From the NCBI GenBank assembly GCA_022577435.1, contig JAKOON010000011.1, positions 7,986,001 through 8,050,000 on the forward strand: a stretch of DNA of 64,000 nt, in the 5' to 3' direction. Shown piece by piece: positions 37,438 through 49,160 of the stretch (positions are counted from its first letter, which is position 1; every line of letters starts with the position of its first letter). Position numbers and translations under genes: made by a program. The notes beneath the pieces were generated by a model that was not told the DNA's origin, made no database searches, and saw only the letters and a program-made list of their open reading frames with translations. This DNA is from Embiotoca jacksoni. Taxonomy: Eukaryota > Chordata > Actinopteri > Embiotocidae.

Positions 37438-37500
37438 ACTTGTCGGCACGTGGAGGAAGTGCGTACAGGAAGTCGGAAGTGACGTCTTTAAATGTCTTTT
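37130..37500. promoter_or_regulatory. CpG-rich promoter segment spanning urm1 exon 1 and proximal intron 1
   Basis: CpG dinucleotides are frequent here compared with the AT-rich surroundings. The segment contains a CCAAT box (37149-37153), a CRE-like TGACGTAA (37173-37180) and two CACGTG E-boxes (37341-37346 and 37360-37365), all within intron 1, plus the ETS-CRE cluster upstream of the ATG. It is followed on the upstream side by a T-run near 37508-37525. I infer a housekeeping CpG-island-type promoter for urm1; no TATA box is seen. Confidence 0.6.
37474..37486. promoter_or_regulatory. ETS-CRE composite site in the urm1 promoter
   Basis: The plus strand reads CGGAAGTGACGTC, an ETS core (GGAAGT) fused to a CRE (TGACGTC), 37-49 bp upstream of the urm1 ATG. 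Two more GGAAGT cores lie at 37455-37460 and 37468-37473, and a further TGACGT at 37502-37507. ETS (GABPA-type) and CREB/ATF sites in this arrangement are typical of ubiquitously expressed housekeeping promoters. Assignment to urm1 is inference from position; the motif could equally drive a divergent plus-strand transcript. Confidence 0.65.
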
Positions 37501-38298
37501 GTGACGTTTTTTTTTTTTTTTTTTTCCAAAACGATCAGAAACCCTGATATTACGTAAGAACAAATATTTTGTGTGAAGTTAAAATAGTGGTAGTGGTACA
37601 TTTATCACCCGTATATTGTTATTTAATCAACATTCACCTATTTCACTTTATTTCTTCAGATATTCAAACGACCAAAATCAAGTGCAGTCTCATATAGTCT
37701 ATAAAGCAAGTTCGTAATTTATGCATGACGATTTGTTTCAATTCAAAATTGTTTGTTCAAGACACGTGATGGATTTTATAGTCCTCTACTATCTATGTAA
37801 ACAAAAAAATTGCATGACCAATCCATGTTTAGTTTGGACTGAAAAATAGTTTGTTTTATTTTTTTGTTTGTTTGGTTTTTTTCTTGGGCGGGGGGTGTCA
37901 TATTTATTTTGACAGTAGGTCAGTAACTTTGATTTTAATAAAATATAAGAAGCTTTTGAGCAAAAGAGGTAGTTTATTTTTGTCCTTTCGATAGACAACC
38001 TTGTCATGGTTTCAGATATTTAAAAGATCTTATTAAATGAATCACTACACTTTGTTTCTAAGCCACAATAACTCTGCATCATGATGGTGTGCCCATTTAA
38101 GAACTCGTACTCCCTTGGACTTGACTTTAACTAACTCCGCATATGCATGCCTGCGCGTGTTTGCTTTGTGTCCGTCAATACAAAAGTGTGCAGAGGCATG
38201 ACATGAGTGTGTGAATGCACATCTGTCCCCTCTGTCCCTTTCGCCCTTCTTACACACATCCTCAATCATACGGGTGACAGTTCCAGTCCCATTATGCA

Positions 38299-38352
38299 GG
38301 GCGGGTATAGGATGAGGTGGGGGGGGGGGGGGGGGTGTGGGGGGGAGGGGGA
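38299..38352 (+). repeat. G-run with G-quadruplex potential
   Basis: It contains GGGCGGG, then 17 consecutive G (38319-38335), then runs of seven or more, four and more G separated by 1-2 nt. Position is about 0.9 kb upstream of the urm1 ATG. Confidence 0.85.
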
Positions 38353-39644
38353 GTGTATGGTCATAAGTTTGAATTGCAAATCTGCTGCCTTCTGTTGGCG
38401 TCCAAGCCTTAGCAGGCCCTTCCTTGTCTTCATTCATGTGTTAATGAGGAGTCAGCGCAGGGGCACATAGACAGATCGACCAGGGGCCTGGCGGGTGCGA
38501 GGGAAGTGTGAGGCGTGGGTGAGGCGGCAGGCGGGAAAATGAGAGGAGTCTTCTGACAGAGGAGGCTGCGGTGGAAATTTTGAAAGATAACGAAGACGCG
38601 GGGAGAGCGGTTACTGGTTGCAGTATTTTGTCCGAGAGGGAATGAGGAGTATCCTCACTTGGTGCAAACAGTCACGGGGTGAACTCAGAGGGAGGCAAAG
38701 AGGCAGAAGATGAGGTGTGGGGGAGATTTTGTATGGCCACAACTTTCGTGGTTATAGAGTGAGTCATCCAGGAATGATCACACCATCACTGCATGTCATG
38801 TCACATTTGTTAAGTTGCCCTGGTGTTTAGGTAGGGCAGGTGGTATAACAGGGACTTTTATTTCTGTTTCCATTTCAGTATGCAGTAAATGACCTATTAA
38901 ATGAATTTCATAACAACTCACAAGGCTTAAGCCTTCCTGTTCTTTGTGTTTTACTGGAGCTAGAAAACAAAGTGAGTATTTTAAATAGTTCTGGAGGGGT
39001 GAGGCTTGTTTTTTTTTGTTTTTTTTTTAAAGGTTTCTGTTTCTTTTCAATTTCGGTGCAGGCGTGCTAACTCCCATGTCTATAACACAACACAGAATAC
39101 ATTGTTCTTTTCTCTGCTTTCATTCACACCGTTTAAATTACAATTTGTCTGCTGTGCACCAACTCAAAAACATGATTCACTACATAATCCATGAAGTCAA
39201 ATATTTTTATAAGATTATTTTTCATTAATTTGATTCCATAAATTCACATTTGTCACCTCTAATGTGGCAAACAATGAATATTTTCTTGATATTTTTTTTG
39301 TCCCGTCTTCATCCTGTACCCTAAACAAAAGTCAACCGTCTTCACCTCTCACTACTCATGCTTGGATATGACTTCAGACATTGAGAAATTTCACACTCAA
39401 GTCAATTTCTAACCCTAAATCCACTAAAATTACGAAACATCAGGGTGAAGTTTTAATCCCTGTCACCCTCACCTCCGCCCCCATCAATATCTGCCTAGAT
39501 GGACAGCAAACGTCAATGCTCCACTTCTAGGTTTCAGCTACAGAGCAGCCAAGGTCACACATGATCAGATGACAATGACCAACACAACGGATTAGCTATA
39601 GAAGGACTGGGGGGAGAGATTAAGGGTGAATTGATGACGGCTGG

Positions 39645-39690
39645 CTGGCTGGTCAGCCGGCTGGCTGGCTGGCTGGCTGGCTGGCTAGCT
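39645..39690. repeat. (GGCT)n microsatellite
   Basis: Imperfect tetranucleotide array with a CAGCCGGCT interruption near 39654-39662. Confidence 0.9.
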
Positions 39691-40118
39691 GGGAGGCCTG
39701 GGAGATCTTGGGTCTGTTTCAATAAGGAACATAAAGAGGTGAAATTAACATGTACCATGATATCAAGCAGAGAGAATCCTCTTAGAGATTACATCCATAA
39801 CATGTTACGCCTATGGAACTGTACGGACAGGGGAGACAAAGACGAGAGCATTATGATTATCTGTTGTGGCAGATTACGGGGCATCCTACACTATTTGATT
39901 CTATTGTGTTCTTGTCAATACGTCAAAAATCCGTCAAAAAGAGTCACAAAAATGTAAATTGTTCTACTTTCTCTTTTTCTCAGGAATTTTATTTTGCCTG
40001 GAATAAACTTGACCCCCTCCTTCAGTGTAACAGCTGCCAGGACGCACCACTGCCTTCCTCATGAAGGGTGTACGCAGCAACAGCTAAGCAGCACTCCTAC
40101 AACATCTGTGTTGCGGTG

Positions 40119-40150
<32 letters not shown>

Positions 40151-41461
40151 TCGACAAAAGCTCACATTGATACACAAACATATGCATGCACACATACGGA
40201 CACAAACTGACACATACATGGACACACACGCACACTCCATCTGTCTTTTCCACCTCCCACTGCCAACACCATGGGTCTGTCTGCAAAACAATGTGTGATG
40301 CTTCACACAACACGCATGCTCAGCGTCAGTGCACGTCATGGTACATTTTCGGTTAAGCACAGGATACATACTCGCCTATTCTCATGATATAATGACCATG
40401 AAAAAGATTAACAGAGTAGCTGAAGTGCCCAGGGTTGTGCACAGTCCAGAAAACGTGTAGCCTAATAAGGATCATACAGGATGTTTTTGTTTTTTTTAAG
40501 TTGGTGAGGAACTAATAATAAATAAAAACTCAGAAAATGAGTTGCTGCCTACTACTTAAACCTAAACTGGACCAGGAAAGAGCAGGTGTATGAGAACAGT
40601 TAGAGATGAGGGGTTAGATTTCAATATGTAGGCTATAAAAATATAAAAGGGATCAGGTTTCAGTTTACAGTGAAATGCTGGCCCCTACTGGCCACCAATC
40701 TGCATTGCAAGAGGACGGCTCCAGAGGGTCGAGTTTTCACTTGAAGTGGTGGTGATGGTGGGACATAAATACATATGCACTACAGCAGAGCAACTCGGCA
40801 TCATCTATATTATTTTCCTGTCAACAAAATATGTAAAGAAAGAAGTCTCTTGATCCCCTTACTTTCAGTGGTTTGAAGAACTACTCAGATCTTTTACACA
40901 ATGTAGGATTATGCTTGTAAACCTCTCACAATACAGAATCATTTGGACAGATAGTCGGTTTAGACCAGCCTAGTATCTGGAACGACCCCTGGATTGTTTG
41001 AAGGGGCAAATTTGGACCCACGGTCTACCCAATCACAGAGTGGGGCCAGCCTGATTTGTTCCAGAAGATGTAAATCTTAAAAATGAGTCACAAATTATTT
41101 AAATAATTTCCCTCTTAAACAGCTAAACAATTTTCTACACCATCTGAGCACTGTAGTAAACAAGAGGTGGAACAGTCTATTAATGGATCAGCAGGAGATA
41201 ATCTGCATCTATATTGTTAATGGATTAATGAAGTTATTTGTGCAAAAACGATTAACATTGATGGTTTCTGCTTCTGTTTTAAGGAGTTGCTATATCTCTG
41301 GGTTTTGGACTGCGGCTCAGACAAAACTGTCGGTGAGCCACTTGTTTCTATCGTTTGGCAATTTACAGACCAAACAATTGTTGCATTAGACAGGCAAAAC
41401 TATACCAGCGATGTGCTTTCACTCTGAACAAAGACTCCAACTCATTGACACAAGCAATCTT

Positions 41462-41467
41462 TTTATT
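41462..41467 (-). terminator. Candidate sh2d3c polyadenylation signal
   Basis: The minus strand reads AATAAA here, followed within 20 nt by a GT-rich stretch (GCTTGTGTC), a classic cleavage arrangement. It would give a 3' UTR of about 2.1 kb (41.44-43.545 kb). Nearer AATAAA hexamers exist at 42169-42174 and 42760-42765. The choice cannot be made from sequence. Confidence 0.35.
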
Positions 41468-43545
41468 TGAAAAAGTGAATTGCTATATACAATACGTAAA
41501 AAAAACATGAAATCAGTCCTTCGATCACTTTTTCATTATCTCATACAACAGGAGAATCCACCCACTGTCAGAGCATTCCTGTACAGCATTCAACAGAGGA
41601 CAAATAAAAACATACGTCATCGTTATCACACCTAAACCAGTAGGCATCCTCTTGGTCTCAAAACACACACGATACATGTGTAATTCCTCTATGTGTATAC
41701 TGTATGTCTTCAGTATTACAATTCATGATTCAGTGGTTTTGTTTTTTTTGCTGACTGAAGCACACCTCCTGCTGGACCACAGAGGGAACTGGCACATGGC
41801 TCCACACTTCATGAACTGTGATCTGTACAGCTGGATAGAAAACAGGGTTTAACACAATAAAACATCCGTTTAATTATCTCCAATATGTAACTCTCGGTCA
41901 GAAGCAACAATTTCTGAATTATTTCTGTTTGATATCCGATATGAGTGACATAGGTCATCCATTTGGATAAGAAAAATTTAGGATAGAAGATTTCCTAAAA
42001 TCTTCTGAATGTATGTGTGTTCCTTCAGGGGTCTCAGCTGTTGGTTGACATGAGTGCATAGCACTGAGAGTTGGCTCTCAGGCCTGTATACTGTTAATAC
42101 AGCCATAATATAACACTGAATAGTCACCCAAAATAGTAATCCCATAGAAATAAAAGTATTCCAGTCGTTTTATTAGCTCTATTGCTGAAACACAAATTCA
42201 AAACATTACAGAGGACATTCCCTGTAGCACAGCTGTGGTATACACATCCTTATATTGACTTCATTCAGGTTTCAAACTGTAAATAAAAAAATAAAAAAAA
42301 TCAAACTGAAAAATAATGAAAGATGACAGATTTTCTCTGTCTGTCGGGTATCGGTAAAGATTTTCTACAGACACAAAGTATCTTCACGGAATCATTTGTA
42401 TATTTCTCAAGTTTGACACATCTATATATGTAAATGATTAAAGCAACATTTTACTTGGTGTAACATTTAGAGGTGCATGCATCAACTGTTTGAATTATTT
42501 CTGCAAATTTACAAACTGAAGCTCGAGTCAGCATGTTCGTAAATGTTCATACACAAAGTGAAACATTGCTTTAACTGAATTTCATGTGTACACGCTTTGT
42601 ATTTCTTCTCCTTCATGGAGCTGTTTTGAGCTACATTTTGTGCACAGGAGACGCAATATCAACAGAGGGAGGTTGCTTTGTCCTCTCAACATTTTTAACA
42701 ACTCAAAGCCCTCACTGAAGTTGCTGCGTTGCTTCCGCAAATGGTTCGTTTCTGATACATTTATTAATGCATGCCTGATACATTTTTAATGGGATTCAAT
42801 GGGACTGCTTGATACATATTTAATGAGACTTTATGAACAGGGTTCCCTCAGAATGAGCACTGGCAGATTCTCATGAGTTTCATAAAGCAATGTCCAGAAT
42901 GTTTTGATATTCTTTGATCTTGACAAATAAATAAGAAAAAAAACAAAACATGAAACATTAATGACATACTAAAAATTAAGGAACTTAAACACCCTTGCCG
43001 ACGCACGCACGCACGCACACACACTCATTCATTCATTCACACAGACTAAACATGTATGAGCTATGCAAGTTATTATCATTTGGGCTACAGTGTGTGACAG
43101 CAGTGTCTGTGTTAAACTGGAGCGAAGCCAGATTCTGTAGCTCTGTTTGGCCCTCTGGACACACCATACAAGTGTTACTGGTTGTACCGGAGGAGCTGGT
43201 CACCCTTCTCCCCTATCTCCTTTTCCACTTAGCTTGTCTCCTCTCCCTTGCATTTAAATATTTTAGCGCTAAGTGAGGACGTCCACAGAGAGGAACAGAA
43301 TACACTGCGCCTTACCGAGTCTACAGTGAGTGCAACACATGTTATAAGTGAGACTCTCCTTTCCGTTTTCCTCCTGCTCACTGCACATGCTCTTTTAGCT
43401 GCCTCTTCAGTCACTCTCACTTGTCCCAGTGTTCAAGCTGGACACTGCCACGTCATCCTTTGCGATGCAAAACAAAGCCCATACCATTATGATTGGTAAG
43501 TGCAAATGAGAGTGTTTTGGCGATGTCGGTTGTCGGGGCTCGGTG

Positions 43546-46356
43546 CTATAGCTCGCTGTGACGCACAGGAGGCTCTAGCTTGTGTGATAGGGCGGTGAGG
43601 ACCTTGTCGAACTTCTCGTAGCGCTCCGTTTGGCTGCCCTCGGAGCCGCGGCTGCCCCACAGGAGCCGCATCTGAAACTCCGTCTGGAAGATCTCGTGTA
43701 TCTCTGTTCGTTCCTGAAATCCTGCACAGGAAAGGAGACAAAGTTACAGCATACAGATGACATTATAATCGGGATAATCGTAGTGAAATACAGATAATCA
43801 TAAAAAGAAAAAAAAAAAATATATATATATATATTTTTTTTTTTAAATGCATTTTGCAAAGTTTCAGACACATTTAAAATGACACAAAATAATTGCAACT
43901 ACATCTACTAAAAGACTTGCCAGAGCTTTGAACCAAATCTCAATCTTCATTAGCGCTTTATTCCCCGCTATTTATGACCACTTATTACCACTTGAAAGAC
44001 TCATACTTAAATCACAAGATGACACTGGAGCCAGTTCATTTACTGATGATCAACATGGGATTAGGTCGAAAGCTCTAAAAAGTGCACCTTTGAGATGCAA
44101 GTACGTGGTCACCCATAATGTTGGAGCATGAACCTCCATGGTCAAATATAATGATTCTGTCACTCATGCAGTGGGTCTGCAGGGAAATCAACCTGTTCTA
44201 TGATGTTTTAGACGATTCATTTCTCCCCTGTAATCCATAAAGTACAGCTTTCAACCTGAACTCTATAAATGAGCTAAAGATGGATGTTGAACATTTAGAT
44301 TTTAATTGTATGAAATAAGCTGCACTTTGGCTGATAGAACTGTTGACTGAGGTCAGGATGATCAATAGCTGGATATAATAGAAAACAGATGTGAACTGAT
44401 GACTATTGACAGACTGTTCCATAAAGCAGTAATGTCCTCAAACTGAGAACCAATGGTGAGGTATTGAGGATCAATACAATCAATATAGTGACCACACACA
44501 CACACACACACATGATCATTACATCAAATCAGTGATCAGCGTTTACATCCATGCTAGGCTGATTTATAAAGCTATCACAGACACAGTCACAATAACCAAC
44601 TGATGCTAAGCAAATATGATATTAAAATCATGACTAAACACAAACCACAGCAGATTAGTCGCGAGGGTACATGATCACAAAGCAATATATTGGACTGTTC
44701 AATATTTGGACCTCGATGTTATTACAAGTCATTCTTAGGGGAACATGAGAATCTTACCCTGCAATTTGGTCTCTGCATTGGTTCTGTAGATTCCTCCGTG
44801 ATGTGCAATGGTACGAGCTGCCTCTAGGTGGTACATAACCACATCTACTCCCACCTCCACACTCTCCCACGGCTCCAGCGTCTCCCCGAGGGCCAAGCCG
44901 CGCTCCAACAAAGACAGGACGGGAATGATGTGAGGGAAGGAGGTGTTGGACAGGGCACTTGATTCTGGGAGCAAGGGAGAATGTTAAGTTGTAAATAAAC
45001 ACGCACTGGGACAATTTAGTATGAAACACAGAAACTAGAAGGATCTCACCTTTGCCGTCGTTCATATTCTTCATGAAAGGTTTGAGTTTCTTTTCATATA
45101 GAATAGCGCCCTCTGTATGTCTCTGACGTAAAGTTACCCATGTCTGCTCCAGCCGGGAAATCTGAAGACACAACAAGAATTATTAGATTGCATTTGACAA
45201 TGAACTTTGAAGGAAACCTCTGCACCTTCTGTGCTGATCATAATGGATCGTATGTCTCTTACCTGTGGCAGCTCCAGGGCTCTCATCACAGCAGCGAAAC
45301 CAAACATGTTGCCCAGATTGCTCTTCAACTCTGCTGCTAACTGGATGGTCTTATGGAGCAGGGCCGCCCTCTCCTCAGTGCTTCCCGTACAGCCTAGCAG
45401 ATCCACAGCCATCATGATGGACATGGTGTAGAACCTGAGAGAGAGAGAGAGAAAAAAAAGGTGGTGCTGTTTAATGAAAGTGAATTTCTGCTGATAGAAA
45501 AGCAGGAGACTTTGAATCAAAGCCTATATTGAAAGCCATCCTGGAAATTCACATTGCGGGTTGATGTAGCGAGTGACCTAATCTGATGGAGCCTTCAGAT
45601 GTTAATGAAATATATATTATTTAAAGTACTCCAATGAATAATTTTACAAAAAAAGTATATTGGGGGACTTAAGCAAAGTTGAGGAAAAGGACATCACGCG
45701 ATGCTTTAATACAGCTTAATGCCTCCCATATGGCTTTTAACATCTTTGCTTTAATTTCCAAGCGGTTATATTGAGAAATATTTATTATAAAAATGGGGGT
45801 GGAGCATAAAATAAAAAGAAAGTGAACAGATAGTCCTTCCTTCTCTGAGTTCCTTTGATGTTCGTCACCATTAATATTGTCCCAATGTTCTATGTTTCTA
45901 GAACATATGTTCTCATCCTTGAAACACTAAACTGTCTCCTTCTATACTCATAAAAGACTCATAGCACCGTTTTCCCCTTCACCCAGTGGTTTCTATCTTT
46001 GTCTAAAGAAACCCAATGATGAAGTAAAAGTCCTCCATAATAATCATTAGCTGAAATAATGAGAGCGAAACTGAGTGATGTCTAAAGGAAGACAGTGGGG
46101 GGAAAAAAAAGTGCATTTGTACCTCTCCAGTAGGTCAAGTCTCAGCTGGTGTCCATGTGGTAGTGTCAGTAACTCCAGCCCTGAGGAGACTCCCATCATC
46201 CTTTGCATTTCTGAGGTTACACCTAATATTCTCGCCACCTGCCAAAGATCAAAGAAAAGATGATCAGTTCTGTGTGGAAGTATGTATTTGCATCTTTGTT
46301 TCCATGTACGATTGTGCAAGTCAGCATGTGTGAATGTGTATTTAATTACTCTTCTT

Positions 46357-46391
<35 letters not shown>

Positions 46392-49098
46392 GCTGCGTGT
46401 ACTTGTGCGTACCATGCAGTCCACCATGGTGATGTGTTTAGCTGCGGTCCTTGCATCCACCTCAGCCAGCAGCTCTTTGACTCTCTTCAGCACGGACATC
46501 TCCAGAGGCTTATTCTCTGCCGGCATAAGGCAAGACTCGTACCTGCACGAGAGCGATTACCATCAGATTATAGAGTACTGCACCACGACAGGACATAAAA
46601 GCACCGGTGAGGATGAGCAGAAAAGAGATTTATAAAAAATAAAATAATAATGCAGTGATTGCGACGATTCTCTGACCCATCAGTAATTTGTAGCGTTTTC
46701 ATGTGACCTTGTTGGGAACCTCGACAGAGCTGATACCTATAACAGTACCAGGCACTATCAACAACTATTGCCCAACTGAAAACCGAAAAACATAAGAAGA
46801 GTCGGGACAGTGGCTGCCGACAGCGGAAAAGAGACATAAATTGCCATAAAACAATTGACATACAACATAGTAATTTCTGCTGTACAATTTCATGTCCGAT
46901 ATCTGCTGACATACGAATACGTCTGCTGATGTATCAGTCAGGCTCGATCTATACCGCCACAACATGAGCAGTTAAAAGGAATCAGATGTGCCTCTCATTG
47001 GCTCACCCCGTTGCCTAAAACATGACTAGGCTTTCCTGCCTTCACTGACAATTTCCTCCCAAGTGCTCAGAGTGATTTAGCAATAATCCCTCTGCACCAG
47101 AATTTCACAGGGGACGCTTGGATGTCCAAAAGTGCCGCCTGCACTATCGCTGCTGCCAAAAATCAGTGTACCTGACCGTTTGCCTTTTACAAGCCTCATC
47201 TGCTGTGTCCTCCCTAATAAAATACAGTATCTGCTGTGTGTCTGACCGCTAAACAAAGTCCGCCCTCCGGCTATTTCCCACAGGATTATCAGCTGTTTAT
47301 TCGACTCTAGTTTTCCAGCCGGTGTGCAATGCCCATCAAAACTGCCTCACCCCCAAATATTTTTTGCCCTCCGTGACAAAATGTCAGCAGGTGTATTGAC
47401 CTTTGAACAGATTCATTTTCAGTGAGGAGAAAGCTGAGCAGCTGTTAGAGTCACAGGTGTATGCATGATGGGGAAAATGGTAACGCGTATCTTAAAATGC
47501 AGATTTAGTTAATCTAGTTTGCTTGCATTGCTCCCAACTCACTGCAGCTACTTAGGGTTTCTATGTTTACATAAATTGATCCTATTATTTTCCATGATTT
47601 TCTGTCTTCTAATAGCTGTTGTTGTCTGCCACTGTCCAGATTTTGCTCATGCTTCGTATGTTTTTGACTCAAAGGAAGAACTGAAACGAGACGGATTAAT
47701 CCACTTCCTCACTAAACCAAAGCTGTTGTTGTGTTAGGAGTCCTTTTCATAAAATAATCCGTGACAGGTTAAAAAAAAAAGGCTCAGGATCCTTTAAAAA
47801 CACCCTGAAGTACAAGTCTGGAAGCCTGTTTTCAATGTCTCGTACCTGGATGGCCTGAACGAGGAAGCCGTCTCCACCTGTGGGGCACTGAACATCCCCT
47901 CTCCTTCTTCTCTTGCTCCCTCCTCCTTTCCTTCGTGCACCCGCAGTCGCTCTACGTAGCTCTTAGTTGGGGGTTTGGGAGGCCCGGAGGGACAAGGTCT
48001 GAGGTCACAGTAGCTCCCTGCTGTTTCTGAAGAATGAGATTGGAAGCTGGGATGATGGGCGGGCGAGGAGTGCGCAGAGTGAGAGGTATGCGCGGGATGC
48101 TCCGCGGGGTTGTTACTGGCTGAGGGGCTGAGCTGAGGGTCACTGGAACGACGCATCACGGGGGAGGGAGGGACGACAGCCAGGACCCGCCCACCCGAGT
48201 GGGCTCTCTGTCTTGTGACTGAAGAAAAAGAGGTGAGCCTTATAATCTCTAAAGACTGTGTTTTGTAGTTATTGGTCTGAGTCTGTGTGTATCTGGCACT
48301 TACTCGCACTATATGCAGGAGACAGCGGGGTTTCCCCAACAGGTGACAAGGGGCAGCGATACTCCTGAATCTGGTCCATGCTCATCGCACAGTTCCGCAT
48401 TGCATCTTTATGGTGGTGGATTGTCGATGGGCTGCAAATATAGTGATTTTTAAAAATATTAAAATCTTTGAGTAAGGATTTAAAAGTTGTCAGGGATCCT
48501 CACAAAGCAGTGCAGTTCAGGGTTTTCCCCCCACGTGACAGGAATGGTGTGATTAAGGATGTAAATGTTTCCTCGGGGTGACAAAAGAGGGAGACATTTT
48601 AGTTGGCGTAACTGTCATGAAAAACACACATTTTATGTTTGTGATTTTTCTAAACTAAAACCATGTTTGGAACCGAGAAGCAGGAGCAGAAACATGTGGT
48701 ACAAGTGTCAATTCTAGGGACCATACTGAGAAAATAAACATTTAAGTGTCATGATTATTGCTTAAAGCTAATGAAAAGTTTTCTACAATTATGCCCAAAT
48801 AATTATTTTCTACACATTTATGCTTTCATCCTCTCAAAGCTGGCTCGCCATCTTTTCACACCTAAAATTTGCACTGTGCACAACATATGTGTCTGCTCGT
48901 ACTTTGTCAATTCAGTTTCATATTTCAAACGGCCTCATCCTGTTTGAAACTTGAGTGCAGAAGTGACCAAATGAACAACTTCATTCTGATGCTTGTTACT
49001 AGGGAAGGTGCTGAAAGTGTCTGTGAAGTGAGGGAACCGCAGGAATGTGGAAGGTACTACTTTGGTGCTCAACGATAACACTAGTGTCACACACGGAC

Positions 49099-49160
<62 letters not shown>

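Larger units (their letters stand above)
37438..43545. other. Intergenic region between urm1 and sh2d3c
   Basis: No gene recognised on either strand. It contains the urm1 upstream region, a G-run (38299-38352), a (GGCT)n tract (39645-39690), small CA tracts (40128-40150) and, at 41.44-43.545 kb, AT-rich unique sequence that is probably the sh2d3c 3' UTR. Confidence 0.5.

Noticed and set aside
39980..40065. Plus-strand segment after CTTTTTCTCAG reading EFYFAWNKLDPLLQCNSCQ then a stop
   Set aside because: A good-looking acceptor, but no upstream exon, no recognisable domain and an immediate repeat-rich flank.
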